Source: Bradyrhizobium sp. G127
GTDB taxonomy: Bacteria; Pseudomonadota; Alphaproteobacteria; Rhizobiales; Xanthobacteraceae
Direction of reading: 5' to 3'
Assembly (NCBI RefSeq): GCF_021502575.1
Contig: NZ_JAKFGN010000001.1
Span: forward strand, 62,001-126,000
DNA: 64,000 nucleotides
The stretch's first letter is position 1. Every line of letters begins with the position of its first letter. This document shows, in pieces, positions 46,044 through 58,573 of the stretch. The notes under the pieces were generated by a model. The model was not told the origin of the DNA. It did no database searches and worked only from the letters and a program-made list of their open reading frames with translations. The position numbers and the translations under genes were made by a program.

Positions 46044-46639
46044 TAACCCTTGCGATAGACCCAGACGCGCGCCGGCGGCAGGTTCATCCAGATCCGCTCG
46101 GAGGCCTGGGTGTGAATCCCCGGCAGCGATTTCGGGATCGGCGGCGCCACCGAATAGGTGAACTGGATGAAGGGGGCACCCGGCTCCATTTTCAGGAACG
46201 CGTCGCGCATCAGCTTCATGCGGATCATCATCGGCTTGGTGACGAGCGGCAGGCCGGACACCATCGCGGCCGCAGGCTCCTTCATCTCCGACAGCGTCTG
46301 ATCGAGATTGTAGGCGTCGCCCTGGATTACGGTCGCCTGCGGATAGCGCTCGCGCAACAACGCGCAGAAGCCGGGATCGAACTCCACCAGCACCAGACGC
46401 TTCTCGGCAACGCCGTGGGCAATCAGCGCATCGGTAATGGCGCCGGTGCCGGGGCCAAGCTCGATGACAGGTCCAGCGGAATGCGGATCAACGTAACGGG
46501 CGACGGTGCGCGCCAGAACCTTGCTGGAGGGCATCACCGCGCCCATGTGCAGCGGCTTTTCAATCCACGAGCGGAGAAAGCGGACCTCGTCGAGACGAAG
46601 CGGCTTTTTCAACGCACGCGCAGAGGATTGGGGGGCCAT
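46043..46639 (-). CDS. SAM-dependent methyltransferase (phospholipid N-methyltransferase-like)
   Basis: The 198-residue protein has the class I SAM motif VIELGPGTGAIT (about 58-69) and an N-terminal basic helix KPLRLDEVRFLRSWIEKPLHMGAVMPSS. The MGAVMPSS segment matches the start of PmtA-like phospholipid N-methyltransferases and rRNA-dimethylase relatives that act at membranes. A role in phosphatidylcholine synthesis is plausible for this group of bacteria but unproven. ATG at 46639 is used. It lies downstream of dnaJ on the same strand. Confidence 0.8.
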   Translation of the reverse strand: MAPQSSARALKKPLRLDEVRFLRSWIEKPLHMGAVMPSSKVLARTVARYVDPHSAGPVIELGPGTGAITDALIAHGVAEKRLVLVEFDPGFCALLRERYPQATVIQGDAYNLDQTLSEMKEPAAAMVSGLPLVTKPMMIRMKLMRDAFLKMEPGAPFIQFTYSVAPPIPKSLPGIHTQASERIWMNLPPARVWVYRKG

Positions 46640-46731
46640 GATACTTCCAGCGGAGCCCGGGGACGGGCGAGGCGTCAAATTTCCTTCACAAAGGGGTACA
46701 GACGCAAGCAAAAAGCGTCAAGGACCGGTAC

Positions 46732-47868
46732 TCAGGGCGTATTCGCACGGGTTCCGAAGAAGTCCTTGACCATCTTGAAGAATCCGGCCGCCTCGGGCTG
46801 GGTTTCACCCGACGACAGCTTCTCGAATTCCGCCAGCAGCTCTTTCTGCTTCTTGGTCAGGTTCTGTGGCGTCTCGACCACGACCTGCACATACATGTCG
46901 CCCATCTGCCGGGAACGCAGCACCGGCATGCCCTTGCCGGCGACGCGGAAACGGCGGCCCGACTGGGTGCCGGACGGCACTTTCACCTTGGTCTTGGTCT
47001 TGTCGATGCTCGGCACTTCGAATTCGCCGCCCATCGCCGCCGTCACCATCGATACCGGAACCCGGCAGTGCAGGTCGGCGCCGTCGCGCTGGAAGAACTG
47101 GTGCGAGGCCAGTGACAGGAAAATATAGAGATCGCCCGCAGGACCGCCCTGCACGCCCGCCTCGCCTTCACCGGCGAGACGAATGCGAGTGCCGTCCTCG
47201 ACACCCGGCGGGATATTGACCGACAGCGAGCGGTCCTTGGTGACGCGGCCCGAGCCGGAGCACGACGCACACGGCGTCTCGATCATCTGGCCGCGACCCT
47301 GACAACCCGGGCAGGTCCGCTCCAAGGTGAAGAAGCCCTGCGCCTGGCGGACGCGACCCGCGCCGCCGCACATTGAGCAGGTCTTCGGCTTGGTGCCGGC
47401 CTTCGCGCCGGTGCCGGAACATGTTTCGCAAGTCACCGCGACCGGAATGTCGATCTGCGCGGTCTTGCCGGAGAAAGCTTCCTCCAGCGTGATTTCCATA
47501 TTGTAGCGCAGGTCCGCGCCGCGCTCGCGGCCGCCCCGGCCGCCGCGCTGTCCGGCCATGCCGAACAGATCTTCGAAAATATCGGAGAACGAGGACGCGA
47601 AGCCCGCACCGAAACCGGCGCCGTGACCGCCGCCATTGCCTTGCTCAAAGGCGGCATGGCCATAGCGATCGTAAGCGGCACGCTTGTTGCCGTCCTTCAG
47701 GATCTCGTAGGCCTCGGAGATTTCCTTGAACTTGTGCTCGCAGGACGGATCGCCCGGATTCTTGTCCGGGTGCCATTTCATCGCGAGCTTGCGGAAGGCC
47801 GATTTCAGTCCGGCTTCGTCGACAGTGCGCTCGACTTCCAGTGTCTCGTAATAACAGGCCTTAGACAT
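46732..47868 (-). CDS. dnaJ: Chaperone DnaJ
   Basis: DnaJ delivers substrates to DnaK and stimulates its ATPase. The 378-residue type I protein has the J domain with HPD (WHPDKNPGD, about 32-40), a Gly-rich region (about 75-110), four CXXCXGXG zinc repeats ([32 protein letters not shown]) and the C-terminal beta domains. It lies 90 bp downstream of dnaK with a terminator-like hairpin between them. Confidence 0.98.
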   Translation of the reverse strand: MSKACYYETLEVERTVDEAGLKSAFRKLAMKWHPDKNPGDPSCEHKFKEISEAYEILKDGNKRAAYDRYGHAAFEQGNGGGHGAGFGAGFASSFSDIFEDLFGMAGQRGGRGGRERGADLRYNMEITLEEAFSGKTAQIDIPVAVTCETCSGTGAKAGTKPKTCSMCGGAGRVRQAQGFFTLERTCPGCQGRGQMIETPCASCSGSGRVTKDRSLSVNIPPGVEDGTRIRLAGEGEAGVQGGPAGDLYIFLSLASHQFFQRDGADLHCRVPVSMVTAAMGGEFEVPSIDKTKTKVKVPSGTQSGRRFRVAGKGMPVLRSRQMGDMYVQVVVETPQNLTKKQKELLAEFEKLSSGETQPEAAGFFKMVKDFFGTRANTP

Positions 47869-47921
47869 GGCTGATCTGGTTCATGCGAGTCTGGATTTAT
47901 CTGATGCGGTTCACCACGAAA

Positions 47922-47945
47922 AACCTCCCCCGCGAAGGGGAGGTT
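47922..47945 (-). terminator. Terminator-like hairpin between dnaK and dnaJ
   Basis: AACCTCCCCC-GCGA-AGGGGAGGTT. On the minus strand it is followed by a short T-run (from A at 47919-47923 on the plus strand). It lies just after the dnaK stop and before dnaJ, so it could cut part of the transcripts and keep DnaJ below DnaK. Confidence 0.6.
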
Positions 47946-47958
47946 GACCGTGTACGGG

Positions 47959-49866
<1,908 letters not shown>

Positions 49867-49960
49867 CTAGTCCTTCTTTTTGCGGCAGGTTGGCTGGGCC
49901 CTGACGGCGCACCAATCCAAACCCCCAATATCAAATGTTCGCGACGTCGCGACGCTCCGC

Positions 49961-49991
49961 CTCATATAGGAGGGGCCCCTAGGCCTGCAAG
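49961..49991 (-). promoter_or_regulatory. RpoH (sigma-32) promoter of dnaK
   Basis: On the minus strand, CTTG (49988-49991), 18 bases, then CTATAT inside CCTATATGAG (49961-49970). This matches the alphaproteobacterial heat-shock consensus CTTG-N17/18-CYTATNTNNG at every fixed position. The predicted leader to the ATG is about 95 nt and contains GCGTCGCGACGTCGCG, which is self-complementary. Confidence 0.75.
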
Positions 49992-50203
49992 GACCGGCCC
50001 TTGTAAACAGCAGGGAAAATGAATTTTCACGCAGAAGGCCGGATCCCACCGCCGGACGTGGAGCCGGGGACAATGCGTCAATTTGCAACGATTCAGGGGT
50101 TGATCTCATGGCCCGGCGCAGAAACAGTTCGACCCGCGCCGCACGCGATGAAACTTCCACTCCGCTTCACCAAACCGCCTCAATGCGGCATCAGTCAGGT
50201 CTC

Positions 50204-51142
50204 ATGAAAACGATCGTCCGCGTCCTCACCCTCGTCGCCCTCACCGCCGCTGGCCACTCAGCCATCGCCGCCGATGCGGTATTCCCCCCCGGCGCGCGCG
50301 TTGGACTGGTGCCGGCCGAAGGGCTCGCCGTGGCCAAGGAATTTCTCGGCTTCGAAGCCGAAGACCAGAAGATCAAGGTCGGGGTCGCCGAGATTCCCCC
50401 CGCGGCATTCGAGGCCGTCGAAACGGCGCTGAAAGAAGGCAAGACCGCCGGCCCCGGACCAAAGCCCGAAGCCTTCGAGACAGCGGCTGGCAAGGCTTAC
50501 ATCACATCCGACACCGGCAAGGACGGCGCCACCGCGATCCGGATGTATTCGCTGATCGTATCCGGCGGTGAGAAGTTCACGGGCTATGTCATCGCCCAAG
50601 TCCGCGACGATGCAGCAAAACCCTTGTCCGAGGAAATCATTCGCAAGATGCTGTCGTCGGTCGCCCTGCGCAAGGAAGTCCCGGTCGAAGAACAGCTCAG
50701 CCTGCTCCCTTTCAAGATCGGCGATCTCGGCGATTTCAAGACCGTGCGCACGCTGGCACCACGCTCATCGGTCCTGCTGACCGACGGCACCGAGGACACC
50801 AAGCTCGACGGCGCGCCCTACATGGTGATCGGGCTGGTCGGAGCGGGTCCCGAAAAATCCGACGATCGCGGGCGCTTCGCCCAACAAGTCGCGGCGACCA
50901 TTCCCGGCCTGCGCAACGCGCGTATCACATCGAGCGAGCCGCTTCGGATCGAAGGCACGCCCGGATATGAAACACGGATCGATGCCGTCGCCGGCAAGGA
51001 CGATACGCCGGTGACCGTGGTGCAGTGGCTGCGATTCGGCAGCGGCAGTTCGCTGCGGATCATCGCGAGCGCCACGCGCGAGGAATGGCCGAAAGCTTTT
51101 CCGCGATTCCGCGCCGTCCGTGACGGCATCGATCCGCGCTAA
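50204..51142 (+). CDS. Exported protein of unknown function between dnaK and grpE
   Basis: The 312-residue protein has a signal peptide (MKTIVRVLTLVALTAAGHSAIAA, cut after AIAA). The mature part begins DAVFPPGARVGLVPAEGLAVAKEFLGFE and continues with two similar alpha/beta stretches (KAYITSDTGKDGATAIRMYSLIVSG...; APYMVIGLVGAG...). No catalytic motif is visible. It is conserved in related genomes as hypothetical, to my recollection. It is divergent from dnaK and convergent with grpE, ending 7 bp from the grpE stop. Start at ATG 50204; longer in-frame reading lacks a signal start. Confidence 0.75.
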   Translation: MKTIVRVLTLVALTAAGHSAIAADAVFPPGARVGLVPAEGLAVAKEFLGFEAEDQKIKVGVAEIPPAAFEAVETALKEGKTAGPGPKPEAFETAAGKAYITSDTGKDGATAIRMYSLIVSGGEKFTGYVIAQVRDDAAKPLSEEIIRKMLSSVALRKEVPVEEQLSLLPFKIGDLGDFKTVRTLAPRSSVLLTDGTEDTKLDGAPYMVIGLVGAGPEKSDDRGRFAQQVAATIPGLRNARITSSEPLRIEGTPGYETRIDAVAGKDDTPVTVVQWLRFGSGSSLRIIASATREEWPKAFPRFRAVRDGIDPR

Positions 51143-51148
51143 AGGCGC

Positions 51149-51775
51149 TTAGTCGTTCGCTGAATCCTGCGCAGCCGAAGGCGCACTCTTTGCGCCGCCC
51201 TTGGCCACTGCGACCAGCGCCGGCCGCAACACCCGCTCGCCGATCGTGTAACCGCCCTGCACCACCTGCACGACGGTGCCCGCCGGCACCGAGGAATCCG
51301 GCACTTCGTACATCGCCTGATGAAAGTTCGGATTGAACTTCTCGCCGAGCGGGTCGAGCTTCTGCACGCCGTTCTTCTCCAGCGTCTTGTGCAGCGAGCG
51401 CTCAGTCAGTTCGACGCCTTCAATCAGCGCCTTGAGGCCTGCGTCAGCGGCTTCCCGCGCCTCGACCGGCACCGCATCCAGCGCGCGCTGCAGATTGTCG
51501 GCGATGTCGAGCACGTCGCGCGCGAACGCCGTGATGCCGTAGGTGCGCGCATCAGTGACTTCGCGCTGGGTGCGCTTGCGGAGATTTTCCATCTCGGCCA
51601 GCGTGCGCAGCATGCGGTCCTTGGCGTCCGCGACCTCCTTCGTGAGCGCTTCGACAGAACCTTCCTCGGGATCGTCAGGCATCACGTAAGGCTTTGAGAC
51701 CACAGGCTCCTTGTCGTTCGCCAGCTCCGGCGCGGACGCATCCTGCGGTTCCTTTTGCCCATTGGAATTGGCCAT
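51149..51775 (-). CDS. grpE: Nucleotide exchange factor GrpE
   Basis: GrpE releases ADP from DnaK. The 208-residue protein has a low-complexity N-tail, a long coiled coil (about 40-110, [27 protein letters not shown] split), and the C-terminal beta domain with HQAMYEVP and the [19 protein letters not shown] signature. It is 91 bp downstream of hrcA on the same strand, the standard hrcA-grpE order. Confidence 0.97.
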   Translation of the reverse strand: MANSNGQKEPQDASAPELANDKEPVVSKPYVMPDDPEEGSVEALTKEVADAKDRMLRTLAEMENLRKRTQREVTDARTYGITAFARDVLDIADNLQRALDAVPVEAREAADAGLKALIEGVELTERSLHKTLEKNGVQKLDPLGEKFNPNFHQAMYEVPDSSVPAGTVVQVVQGGYTIGERVLRPALVAVAKGGAKSAPSAAQDSAND

Positions 51776-51866
51776 AACTCACCTTTTCAGAAAATCGTCG
51801 TCTGGAATGCGGGAATGTTAATCCCGCATATCGTGCTTTAGGCGCGGAAAATCAAGCGCAAACGCG

Positions 51867-52958
51867 CTATTTGCCGATCAGCTGGCTGACGATGCGGGCG
51901 GCATAGTCCACCATCGGAATGACCCGCGCATAGTTCAGCCGGGTCGGACCGATCACGCCCAGCACACCGACGATCTGACCCGCGCCGTCTCGATAGGGCG
52001 CGATGATGGTGGAAGAACCGGACAGCGAGAACAGCTTGTTTTCGGAGCCGATGAAAATGCGGACGCCATCGGCGCGCTCGGCGCGGCCGAGCAGATCGAT
52101 CACGCCCTTCTTGGCTTCGAGATCGTCGAACAACAGCCGCACCCGCTCGAGGTCTTCCAGCGCGTGCAGATCTTCCAGCAGGTTGGCGTGGCCGCGAACG
52201 ATCAGTTGACGTTCCTCGCTGGCGCCGCCGGACCAGCTCGCGATTCCCGCCGTGATGACTTTCTGCGTCAGTTGATCGAGTTCGTTGCGGCTCTGTGTCA
52301 GCGCGACTTCGAGCTCGCTGCGCGCCTCGGCCAGCGTGCGGCCGCGAATCCGCGCGTTGAGAAAATTCGAGGCTTCCGTCAGCGCGGATGTCGGCACGCC
52401 CGGCGGCAACGGCAACACGCGGTTCTCGACCTGGCCGTCTTCCGCCACCAGCACGACGAGCGCCTGCTCCGGCTCCAGTCGCACGAACTCGATATGTTTT
52501 AGCCGCACATTGGACTTTTGCGTGAGCACCACGGCCGCGGCGCGGGTCAGTCCCGACAACCGCGTCAGGGCCTCGCTCAATGCCGCTTCGACCGATGTCG
52601 CGCCGCCGACCGATTTGAGCTGGGTCTCGATCGACTGCCGTTCAGGCTCCGACAGATCGCCGACCTGCATCAGCGCATCGACGAAGAAACGCAATCCCAG
52701 TTCTGTCGGCAGCCGCCCGGCCGATGTATGCGGCGCATAGATCAGGCCCAACTGTTCCAGATCCGACATCACGTTGCGCACCGAAGCCGGCGACAGCGGA
52801 AGGGTGATCAAGCGCGAGATGTTGCGCGAGCCCACCGGCTCGCCGGTCGCAAGATAGCTCTCGACGATCTGGCGGAAAATATCCCGCGACCGCTCGTTGA
52901 GCTGGGCCAGTCCCGCGTTCGGCGTTATCAGGTGACTGATCGGGTCGTGATGGGCCAA
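51867..52958 (-). CDS. hrcA: Heat-inducible transcription repressor HrcA
   Basis: HrcA binds CIRCE operators and is inactivated when GroEL is titrated in heat shock. The 363-residue protein has an N-terminal winged helix (about 12-100: [50 protein letters not shown]), GAF-like domain and dimer domain ending [14 protein letters not shown]. Start is TTG at 52958, giving MAHHDPIS, with GGAG six bases upstream; TTG at 52970 is less well placed. No CIRCE is visible in the window. Confidence 0.95.
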   Translation of the reverse strand: MAHHDPISHLITPNAGLAQLNERSRDIFRQIVESYLATGEPVGSRNISRLITLPLSPASVRNVMSDLEQLGLIYAPHTSAGRLPTELGLRFFVDALMQVGDLSEPERQSIETQLKSVGGATSVEAALSEALTRLSGLTRAAAVVLTQKSNVRLKHIEFVRLEPEQALVVLVAEDGQVENRVLPLPPGVPTSALTEASNFLNARIRGRTLAEARSELEVALTQSRNELDQLTQKVITAGIASWSGGASEERQLIVRGHANLLEDLHALEDLERVRLLFDDLEAKKGVIDLLGRAERADGVRIFIGSENKLFSLSGSSTIIAPYRDGAGQIVGVLGVIGPTRLNYARVIPMVDYAARIVSQLIGK

Positions 52959-53117
52959 ATCGAGCTCCAAACGGGTTGTTCTCGCTACAATTGTCCATCG
53001 CGTGGCGACATGACAAGCCGCTTTCGCTGGACATCCTTATCTTCCCTTGCCGCTGCGATCCCAACCCCCTAAAAGCAGCGCCAAATCAAGGTTTCCCAAG
53101 TTTCAGGAGGATTTACC

Positions 53118-53834
53118 ATGCGGCCGAGCCGTCGCGCGCCCGACGAACTGCGCCCCGTCACGCTGGAACGCGGCGTGGTCAAATACGCCGAGGGTTCCTG
53201 CATGGTGAAATTCGGCGACACCCATGTGCTGGTGACCGCCACGCTGGAAGACCGGCTGCCTCCCTGGCTCAAGGGTCAGGGCCGCGGCTGGGTCACCGCT
53301 GAATACGGCATGCTGCCCCGCGCCACCCATGAGCGCATGCGCCGCGAATCCGCCGCCGGCAAGCAGAGCGGGCGTACAGTCGAAATCCAGCGCCTGATCG
53401 GGCGCTCGCTGCGCACCACCGTCGATCTCGTTGCACTGGGCGAACGCCAGATCACCGTGGACTGCGATGTCATCCAGGCCGACGGCGGCACCCGCACCGC
53501 GTCGATCACCGGCGCATGGGTTGCGCTGGCCGATTGTCTGCAATGGATGAAGGCGCGCAACATGCTGAAGAACGACAACGTGCTGCGCGACAACGTCGCC
53601 GCAATCTCCTGCGGTATCTACAACGGCACGCCGGTGCTCGATCTGGATTACGCGGAAGATTCCGAAGCCGAGACGGATGCGAACTTCGTCATGACCGGCG
53701 ACGGCCGTATCATCGAAGTCCAGGGCACCGCCGAGAAGACGCCGTTCTCGCAGGAGGAATTCCTCAGCCTGATGGCGCTGGCGAAAAAGGGCATCGCCCG
53801 GCTGGTGGACCTGCAAAAAATGGCGGCGGCGTAA
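53118..53834 (+). CDS. rph: Ribonuclease PH
   Basis: RNase PH is a phosphate-dependent 3'-5' exonuclease that trims tRNA precursors. The 238-residue protein has the PH-domain patterns [32 protein letters not shown] (phosphate site) and [24 protein letters not shown]. Ends [12 protein letters not shown] as usual. It has a strong AGGAGG and is divergent from hrcA. It leads rph-rdgB-hemW. Confidence 0.98.
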   Translation: MRPSRRAPDELRPVTLERGVVKYAEGSCMVKFGDTHVLVTATLEDRLPPWLKGQGRGWVTAEYGMLPRATHERMRRESAAGKQSGRTVEIQRLIGRSLRTTVDLVALGERQITVDCDVIQADGGTRTASITGAWVALADCLQWMKARNMLKNDNVLRDNVAAISCGIYNGTPVLDLDYAEDSEAETDANFVMTGDGRIIEVQGTAEKTPFSQEEFLSLMALAKKGIARLVDLQKMAAA

Positions 53835-53873
53835 CGACTTTGACGTCATGGCCGACATGACGGGGATATACTG

Positions 53874-54509
53874 ATGTCCATGCATCGCCGAATCACCGGC
53901 CGCCTTGTGATTGCGACTCACAATCCCGGCAAGCTCGCCGAGATGCGCGAGCTGCTGGCCCCTTATGGCGTGGAGGCGGTGTCGGCGGCTGAACTCGGTC
54001 TGGACGAACCGGATGAAAACGGCACAACGTTTCAGTCTAACGCGCGCATCAAGGCTGCAGCGGCGGCGAATGCAACCAGTCTCCCCGCCTTCGCCGATGA
54101 CTCCGGGCTCGCCGTCGATGCGCTTGATGGCCAGCCGGGTATCTACTCGGCGCGCTGGGCCGGCAAGGACAAGAATTTTCTCGTCGCCATGACGCATATT
54201 GAACGCCTGCTGCAGGAGCGCGGCGCGAAGGAGCCCGCGCAACGCAAGGCGCACTTCGTCTCGGCGCTGTGCGTGGCATGGCCGGACGGACATATCGAGG
54301 AAGTCGAAGCGCGCGTCGATGGCACACTGGTGTGGCCGCCGCGTGGTGACGCAGGATTTGGCTACGATCCGGCCTTCCTTCCCGACGGTCATGCGCGCAC
54401 CTTTGGTGAGATGACCAGTATCGAGAAACACGGCCTGCCGCCGCACGGCATGGGGCTGTCCCATCGCGCCAAGGCGTTCGTAAAACTCTCGGAGCTGTGC
54501 CTCAAATGA
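53874..54509 (+). CDS. rdgB: Non-canonical purine NTP pyrophosphatase RdgB/HAM1
   Basis: RdgB hydrolyses ITP, XTP and dITP to keep them out of nucleic acids. The 211-residue protein has the family start [32 protein letters not shown], and [13 protein letters not shown] near the end, then MSHRAKA-like LSHRAKAF. It is 39 bp after rph and overlaps hemW by 4 bases (ATGA). Confidence 0.97.
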   Translation: MSMHRRITGRLVIATHNPGKLAEMRELLAPYGVEAVSAAELGLDEPDENGTTFQSNARIKAAAAANATSLPAFADDSGLAVDALDGQPGIYSARWAGKDKNFLVAMTHIERLLQERGAKEPAQRKAHFVSALCVAWPDGHIEEVEARVDGTLVWPPRGDAGFGYDPAFLPDGHARTFGEMTSIEKHGLPPHGMGLSHRAKAFVKLSELCLK

Positions 54510-55663
54510 GCACCGACGCGAAAAATGCTTTCGGCGTTTACGTGCACTGGCCGTTCTGCCTGTCAAAGTGTCCGTATTGCGACTTCAACAGCCATGTGCG
54601 TCACGCGCCAATCGACGAGTTTCGTTTCGCCCGCGCGTTCGAACGCGAGATCGAAACCACCGCCGCGCGCAGCCCGGGCCGCGAAGTCACATCGATCTTT
54701 CTCGGCGGCGGCACGCCATCCTTGATGCAGCCGCAAACCGTTGGCGCGATTCTCAACGCCATCGGCCGTCACTGGCATGTGGCGAGCGATGTCGAGGTAA
54801 CACTGGAAGCAAATCCGACCAGCGTCGAGGCCACGCGGTTTCGCGGCTATCGTGACGCCGGCGTGAACCGGGTTTCCCTCGGCGTACAGGCGCTGGACGA
54901 CGCGTCATTAAAGGCGCTCGGACGGCTGCACACGGCGCGCGAGGCGCTCGATGCGGTGGCCATCGCGCGCTCGGCGTTCGACCGCTATTCGTTCGATCTG
55001 ATCTACGCGCGGCCGGACCAGACGCCGAAGATGTGGGAGGACGAGTTGAAGCTCGCGATCTCCGAAGCCGCCGAGCATCTGTCGCTGTATCAGCTCACCA
55101 TTGAGCCGGAGACGCCGTTTTTCGGCCTGCATGCAGCGGGCAAGCTCAAGACTCCGGATGAAGACGTCGCCCGCGCGCTTTACGACGTGACGCAGGAGGT
55201 CTGCGCGCAGCACGGCCTGCCTTCCTACGAAATATCAAATCACGCGCGGCCGGGCGCCGAGTGCAAGCACAATCTGGTTTACTGGCGCGGTCAGGAATAT
55301 GCCGGCATCGGGCCCGGCGCACATGGCCGTCTCGACATCGGCGGCATCCGTCACGCCATCGCCACCGAGAAGCGCCCCGAGACATGGCTGATGCGCGTCG
55401 AGGCGCAAGGCCACGGCGTTACCGCCGACGAACTCCTCACCAGCGAGGAGCGCGCCGACGAATATCTGCTGATGGGTCTGCGCCTTGCCGAAGGCATCGA
55501 TCCGGTGCGCTACCGCGCGCTGTCCGGTCGCTCGCTTGATCCGCGCCGGATCGAAATCCTGCGCGATGAAGGCGCGATCGTCGTCGATCCCGACGGGCGC
55601 GTGCGCGTGACGATGCAGGGCTTTCCAGTGCTGGACGCGGTGGTCGCGGATCTGGCTGCGTAA
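54506..55663 (+). CDS. hemW: Radical SAM protein HemW
   Basis: HemW is a heme-binding radical SAM protein thought to be a heme chaperone; it resembles coproporphyrinogen III dehydrogenase HemN but lacks its activity. The 385-residue protein has the CXXXCXXC cluster CLSKCPYC (Cys18, Cys22, Cys25) with Phe27 rather than the fourth Cys of HemN, and the [11 protein letters not shown] motif. The C-terminal HemW domain follows. It overlaps rdgB by 4 bases; rph-rdgB-hemW is a common cluster. Confidence 0.95.
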   Translation: MSTDAKNAFGVYVHWPFCLSKCPYCDFNSHVRHAPIDEFRFARAFEREIETTAARSPGREVTSIFLGGGTPSLMQPQTVGAILNAIGRHWHVASDVEVTLEANPTSVEATRFRGYRDAGVNRVSLGVQALDDASLKALGRLHTAREALDAVAIARSAFDRYSFDLIYARPDQTPKMWEDELKLAISEAAEHLSLYQLTIEPETPFFGLHAAGKLKTPDEDVARALYDVTQEVCAQHGLPSYEISNHARPGAECKHNLVYWRGQEYAGIGPGAHGRLDIGGIRHAIATEKRPETWLMRVEAQGHGVTADELLTSEERADEYLLMGLRLAEGIDPVRYRALSGRSLDPRRIEILRDEGAIVVDPDGRVRVTMQGFPVLDAVVADLAA

Positions 55664-55724
55664 TACTGCTCGTCATTGCGAGCGAAGCGAAGCACTCCAA
55701 AGCGGAAAGCAAAAAGCTGCGGCG

Positions 55725-56921
55725 TTACGCCCCGAAACTCTTCGGCGAACCGGCCACGATCTGGCCACCGCCGGGCGTGGCGCGCATCACAGCCAGACCG
55801 CGCTCGTTGGTGCCGTCGCTGCGGAAACGAAACAGTCCATCGATACCGGCGAAGCCCGACGGATTGGTCAGGACGTCCGGTGAAAAACGCTGGCCGCCCT
55901 GTGTGCGCGCGAGTGCTGCCACCAGTGCGACGCCATCATAGGCCAGCGTCGCAGTGCGCACCGGATCGCCGCCATACTTGGCGCGGTAGCGGCTGGAAAA
56001 ACTCCGGAAGCCCGATGGGTCCGGCGCGGCATACAGGCCGCCGCGCAGATTGGCATTGGCAAACACCCGCGGATTGTCCCACAGGCCGGTGCCCAGAAGC
56101 TGCAGGCGTTTAAGATCGGCACCGTTCGCCGCAAGCGCATCGGCGACACCCACCAGCGCATCACCATCGTCGGCAAGCAGCAATGCATCCGCGCTCGCCA
56201 GCGCCTGACCGAAAGTGCGCGCCGAGGCCGAAGGATCGCCGCTATATTTTTCGAAAGCGACGATGCGGCCACCCTTGCGTGCAACGGCTTGCTTGAAAGC
56301 CGCTTCCACCACATTGCCGTAGGCATTCTCCGGCAGGAAGGCCGCGAAAGATCGTTTGCCGGTGCCGGCGGCATAGTCGACGATACGATTGACGTCGGAC
56401 TCGGGCAGGAAACTCAGCAAATACACGCCGCGGCCCGCCACGCTGGAGTCGGTCGAGAATGCAATCATCGGGATTCCGCGACCGCGCGCGACCTGCGCGG
56501 CACCCGGCACCGACAATGCGAAAAGCGGCCCGAGAATAATCTCCGCGCCTTCATCAACAGCCTGTTGCGCACCTTGCTGCGCGCCCTGCGCCGAGCCGTT
56601 GTCATCCTTGACAAGGAGCTGGATGTTCGGATTCTGAAATTCGGCAAGCGCAAGCTCAGCAGAGTTGCGCATCGACTGCGCGGCCACGCCCGCATTGCCC
56701 GACGCCGACAGCGGCAACAGCAAACCGACCTTGACCTGACCTGATCCGAGTGCCGACGGCTGTTGCTGCGGCCCGGCGGACTGATCGCCCCCGAACGGAC
56801 CGCCGCCGCCAAACGGAGAGCCTGCGCAGCCCGCGACCAGCGGCGCGCCGAGAATCAGCCCCACCGCGCTCCGGCGGGTCGCGCCGGTACGTTGGGGCTC
56901 TGAATTGAACGGCGGGGCCAT
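55725..56921 (-). CDS. LpoA-like periplasmic lipoprotein (penicillin-binding protein activator family)
   Basis: The 398-residue protein has an N-terminal RR and hydrophobic segment with lipobox LVAGC (about 31), so it is probably lipidated, then a Gly-rich linker (SPFGGGGPFGGDQ). The rest is a type I periplasmic-binding fold (KVGLLLPLSASGNAGVAAQSM; ILGPLFALSVPGAAQVARG). It occupies the same place beside rsmI and yraN as E. coli lpoA, an activator of PBP1A, so a role in peptidoglycan control is likely but not proven. It could also be an orphan ABC binding protein. Confidence 0.8.
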   Translation of the reverse strand: MAPPFNSEPQRTGATRRSAVGLILGAPLVAGCAGSPFGGGGPFGGDQSAGPQQQPSALGSGQVKVGLLLPLSASGNAGVAAQSMRNSAELALAEFQNPNIQLLVKDDNGSAQGAQQGAQQAVDEGAEIILGPLFALSVPGAAQVARGRGIPMIAFSTDSSVAGRGVYLLSFLPESDVNRIVDYAAGTGKRSFAAFLPENAYGNVVEAAFKQAVARKGGRIVAFEKYSGDPSASARTFGQALASADALLLADDGDALVGVADALAANGADLKRLQLLGTGLWDNPRVFANANLRGGLYAAPDPSGFRSFSSRYRAKYGGDPVRTATLAYDGVALVAALARTQGGQRFSPDVLTNPSGFAGIDGLFRFRSDGTNERGLAVMRATPGGGQIVAGSPKSFGA

Positions 56922-57122
56922 CACATCTCTTCCATAAGGTCCGATCCGGAGGAGCCCGGGTGCACGTCCTCAGGATCATCTGGAAGGGGATTTGGGCATA
57001 TTGTCGGCCATAAGTTAACCAAAACAAAAGCATTTCCGCAGTGTCCCTTTCAGGAGAACAATTACCGCGCTGTTTGCAGGTGCGAACAAGACGAAACCGC
57101 CCATCGGAGCTAGATTGTCCGG

Positions 57123-58079
57123 ATGCGCACCAACCAGATCCCTGTTCCACCACCCGGCCTCTCTCCCGGAAGTTCCAGTCGCACCTTCACGGTCGCCGGA
57201 CAGCTGGTAACCGCGCCCAAGGCGGCTCCGGGGCTCTATCTCGTGGCAACGCCCATCGGCAATCTCGGCGACATCACGCTGCGCGCGCTGGAGACCCTGG
57301 CGGGGGTCGACATCGTGGCCTGCGAGGACACCCGCATCACGCGGCGGCTGATGGAACGGTTCTCCATTTCAGCGACGCTGATGCAATACCACGAGCACAA
57401 CGCCACCGTGGCGCGACCGAAGATTTTGGAGAAACTCGCGCAAGGCGCATCCATCGCTCTGGTGTCCGATGCCGGTACGCCGCTGATTTCCGATCCCGGA
57501 TTCAAACTGGTGCGCGAGGTCAGCGCGGCGGGGTTCAACGTGATCGCACTGCCCGGACCGTCGTCCGTGCTTGCGGCATTGTCGGTGGCGGCACTACCCA
57601 CCGACCGGTTTTTCTTCGAGGGCTTCCTGCCATCAAGACAAACCGCGCGCCGCGCACGTCTCGCCGAACTGGCGCGCATCGATGCGACACTGGTGATATT
57701 CGAAAGCGGCGCACGGGTGCAGGATTCTCTGCACGATCTCACCGCCGTCATGGGCGATCGCGAAGCTGCGATCTGCCGCGAAATGACCAAACTGCACGAG
57801 GAAGTCCGACGCGCGACACTTGCCGAGCTTGCGGCCGTGGCGGACGATCTCGAAACCCGCGGCGAATTCGTGCTGGTGATCGGGCCGCCCGCGGCCGATG
57901 CGGGCATGAGCGAAGATGCACTCGACGAGTTGCTGCGAACATCGCTGACGCGCGGCAGCGTCAAGGACGCCGTCTCGCATGCTGTTGAGGTCTCCGGACG
58001 GCCGCGGCGCGAAATCTATGCCCGCGCGCTGGAGCTATCGAAGAACAATCCGGCGCGGAGCGGCGATGACGCGGAATGA
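57123..58079 (+). CDS. rsmI: 16S rRNA 2'-O-methyltransferase RsmI
   Basis: RsmI methylates the 2'-O of C1402 of 16S rRNA. The 318-residue protein has the tetrapyrrole-methylase-like fold: [63 protein letters not shown]. The C-terminal helical part (about 250-318) is family-typical. Its end overlaps yraN by 14 bases. Confidence 0.97.
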   Translation: MRTNQIPVPPPGLSPGSSSRTFTVAGQLVTAPKAAPGLYLVATPIGNLGDITLRALETLAGVDIVACEDTRITRRLMERFSISATLMQYHEHNATVARPKILEKLAQGASIALVSDAGTPLISDPGFKLVREVSAAGFNVIALPGPSSVLAALSVAALPTDRFFFEGFLPSRQTARRARLAELARIDATLVIFESGARVQDSLHDLTAVMGDREAAICREMTKLHEEVRRATLAELAAVADDLETRGEFVLVIGPPAADAGMSEDALDELLRTSLTRGSVKDAVSHAVEVSGRPRREIYARALELSKNNPARSGDDAE

Positions 58080-58485
58080 CGATCCGCCGCCACGCCCGAT
58101 CAAGGCGCGCGAAAGAATCGCGTCGCCCGCGCGCATCGCGGCGTTTCAGACTGGATTGTCCGCCGAGAGCAAGGCTAGCGCCTATCTGATCGCCAAGGGC
58201 TACCGGATTCTGGCCCGGCGCTTTCGCACGCCTTACGGCGAAATCGACATCGTGGCGCGGCGGCGTAGCCTGCTGGCCTTTGTGGAGGTCAAGGCGCGCG
58301 CCAGTCTCGACGATGCGGCCTATTCGGTGACACCACAGCAGCAGCAGCGCATTGTGGCTGCCGCGCAGGCCTGGCTGATGGCGCACCCGGAGCACGCCGA
58401 GTTCGACATGCGGTTCGACGCGGTCCTGATCGCACCAAAACACCTGCCAAGACATCTAATGGCGGCGTTCGACGCCAGCGCCTGA
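58066..58485 (+). CDS. YraN/UPF0102 family nuclease-like protein
   Basis: The 139-residue protein has the YraN pattern: [34 protein letters not shown] with the PD-(D/E)XK-like E-x-D and the FVEVKAR motif (Glu, Lys). It is restriction-endonuclease-like; the biological role is not settled. ATG 58066 lies within the rsmI end (overlap), as in many genomes where lpoA-rsmI-yraN travel together. Confidence 0.92.
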   Translation: MTRNDDPPPRPIKARERIASPARIAAFQTGLSAESKASAYLIAKGYRILARRFRTPYGEIDIVARRRSLLAFVEVKARASLDDAAYSVTPQQQQRIVAAAQAWLMAHPEHAEFDMRFDAVLIAPKHLPRHLMAAFDASA

Positions 58486-58573
58486 CAGGCAGGGTTGCGT
58501 GCAAAATCTCTGGCAACGTCAGAAAAAATCGACCAGATTGCCGCCGCACAAGTCAACAACCTAGGTTTAGAGC

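Noticed and set aside
52959-53117. CIRCE operator upstream of hrcA or rph
   Set aside because: I looked for TTAGCACTC...GAGTGCTAA in this gap and upstream of dnaK and found no match.
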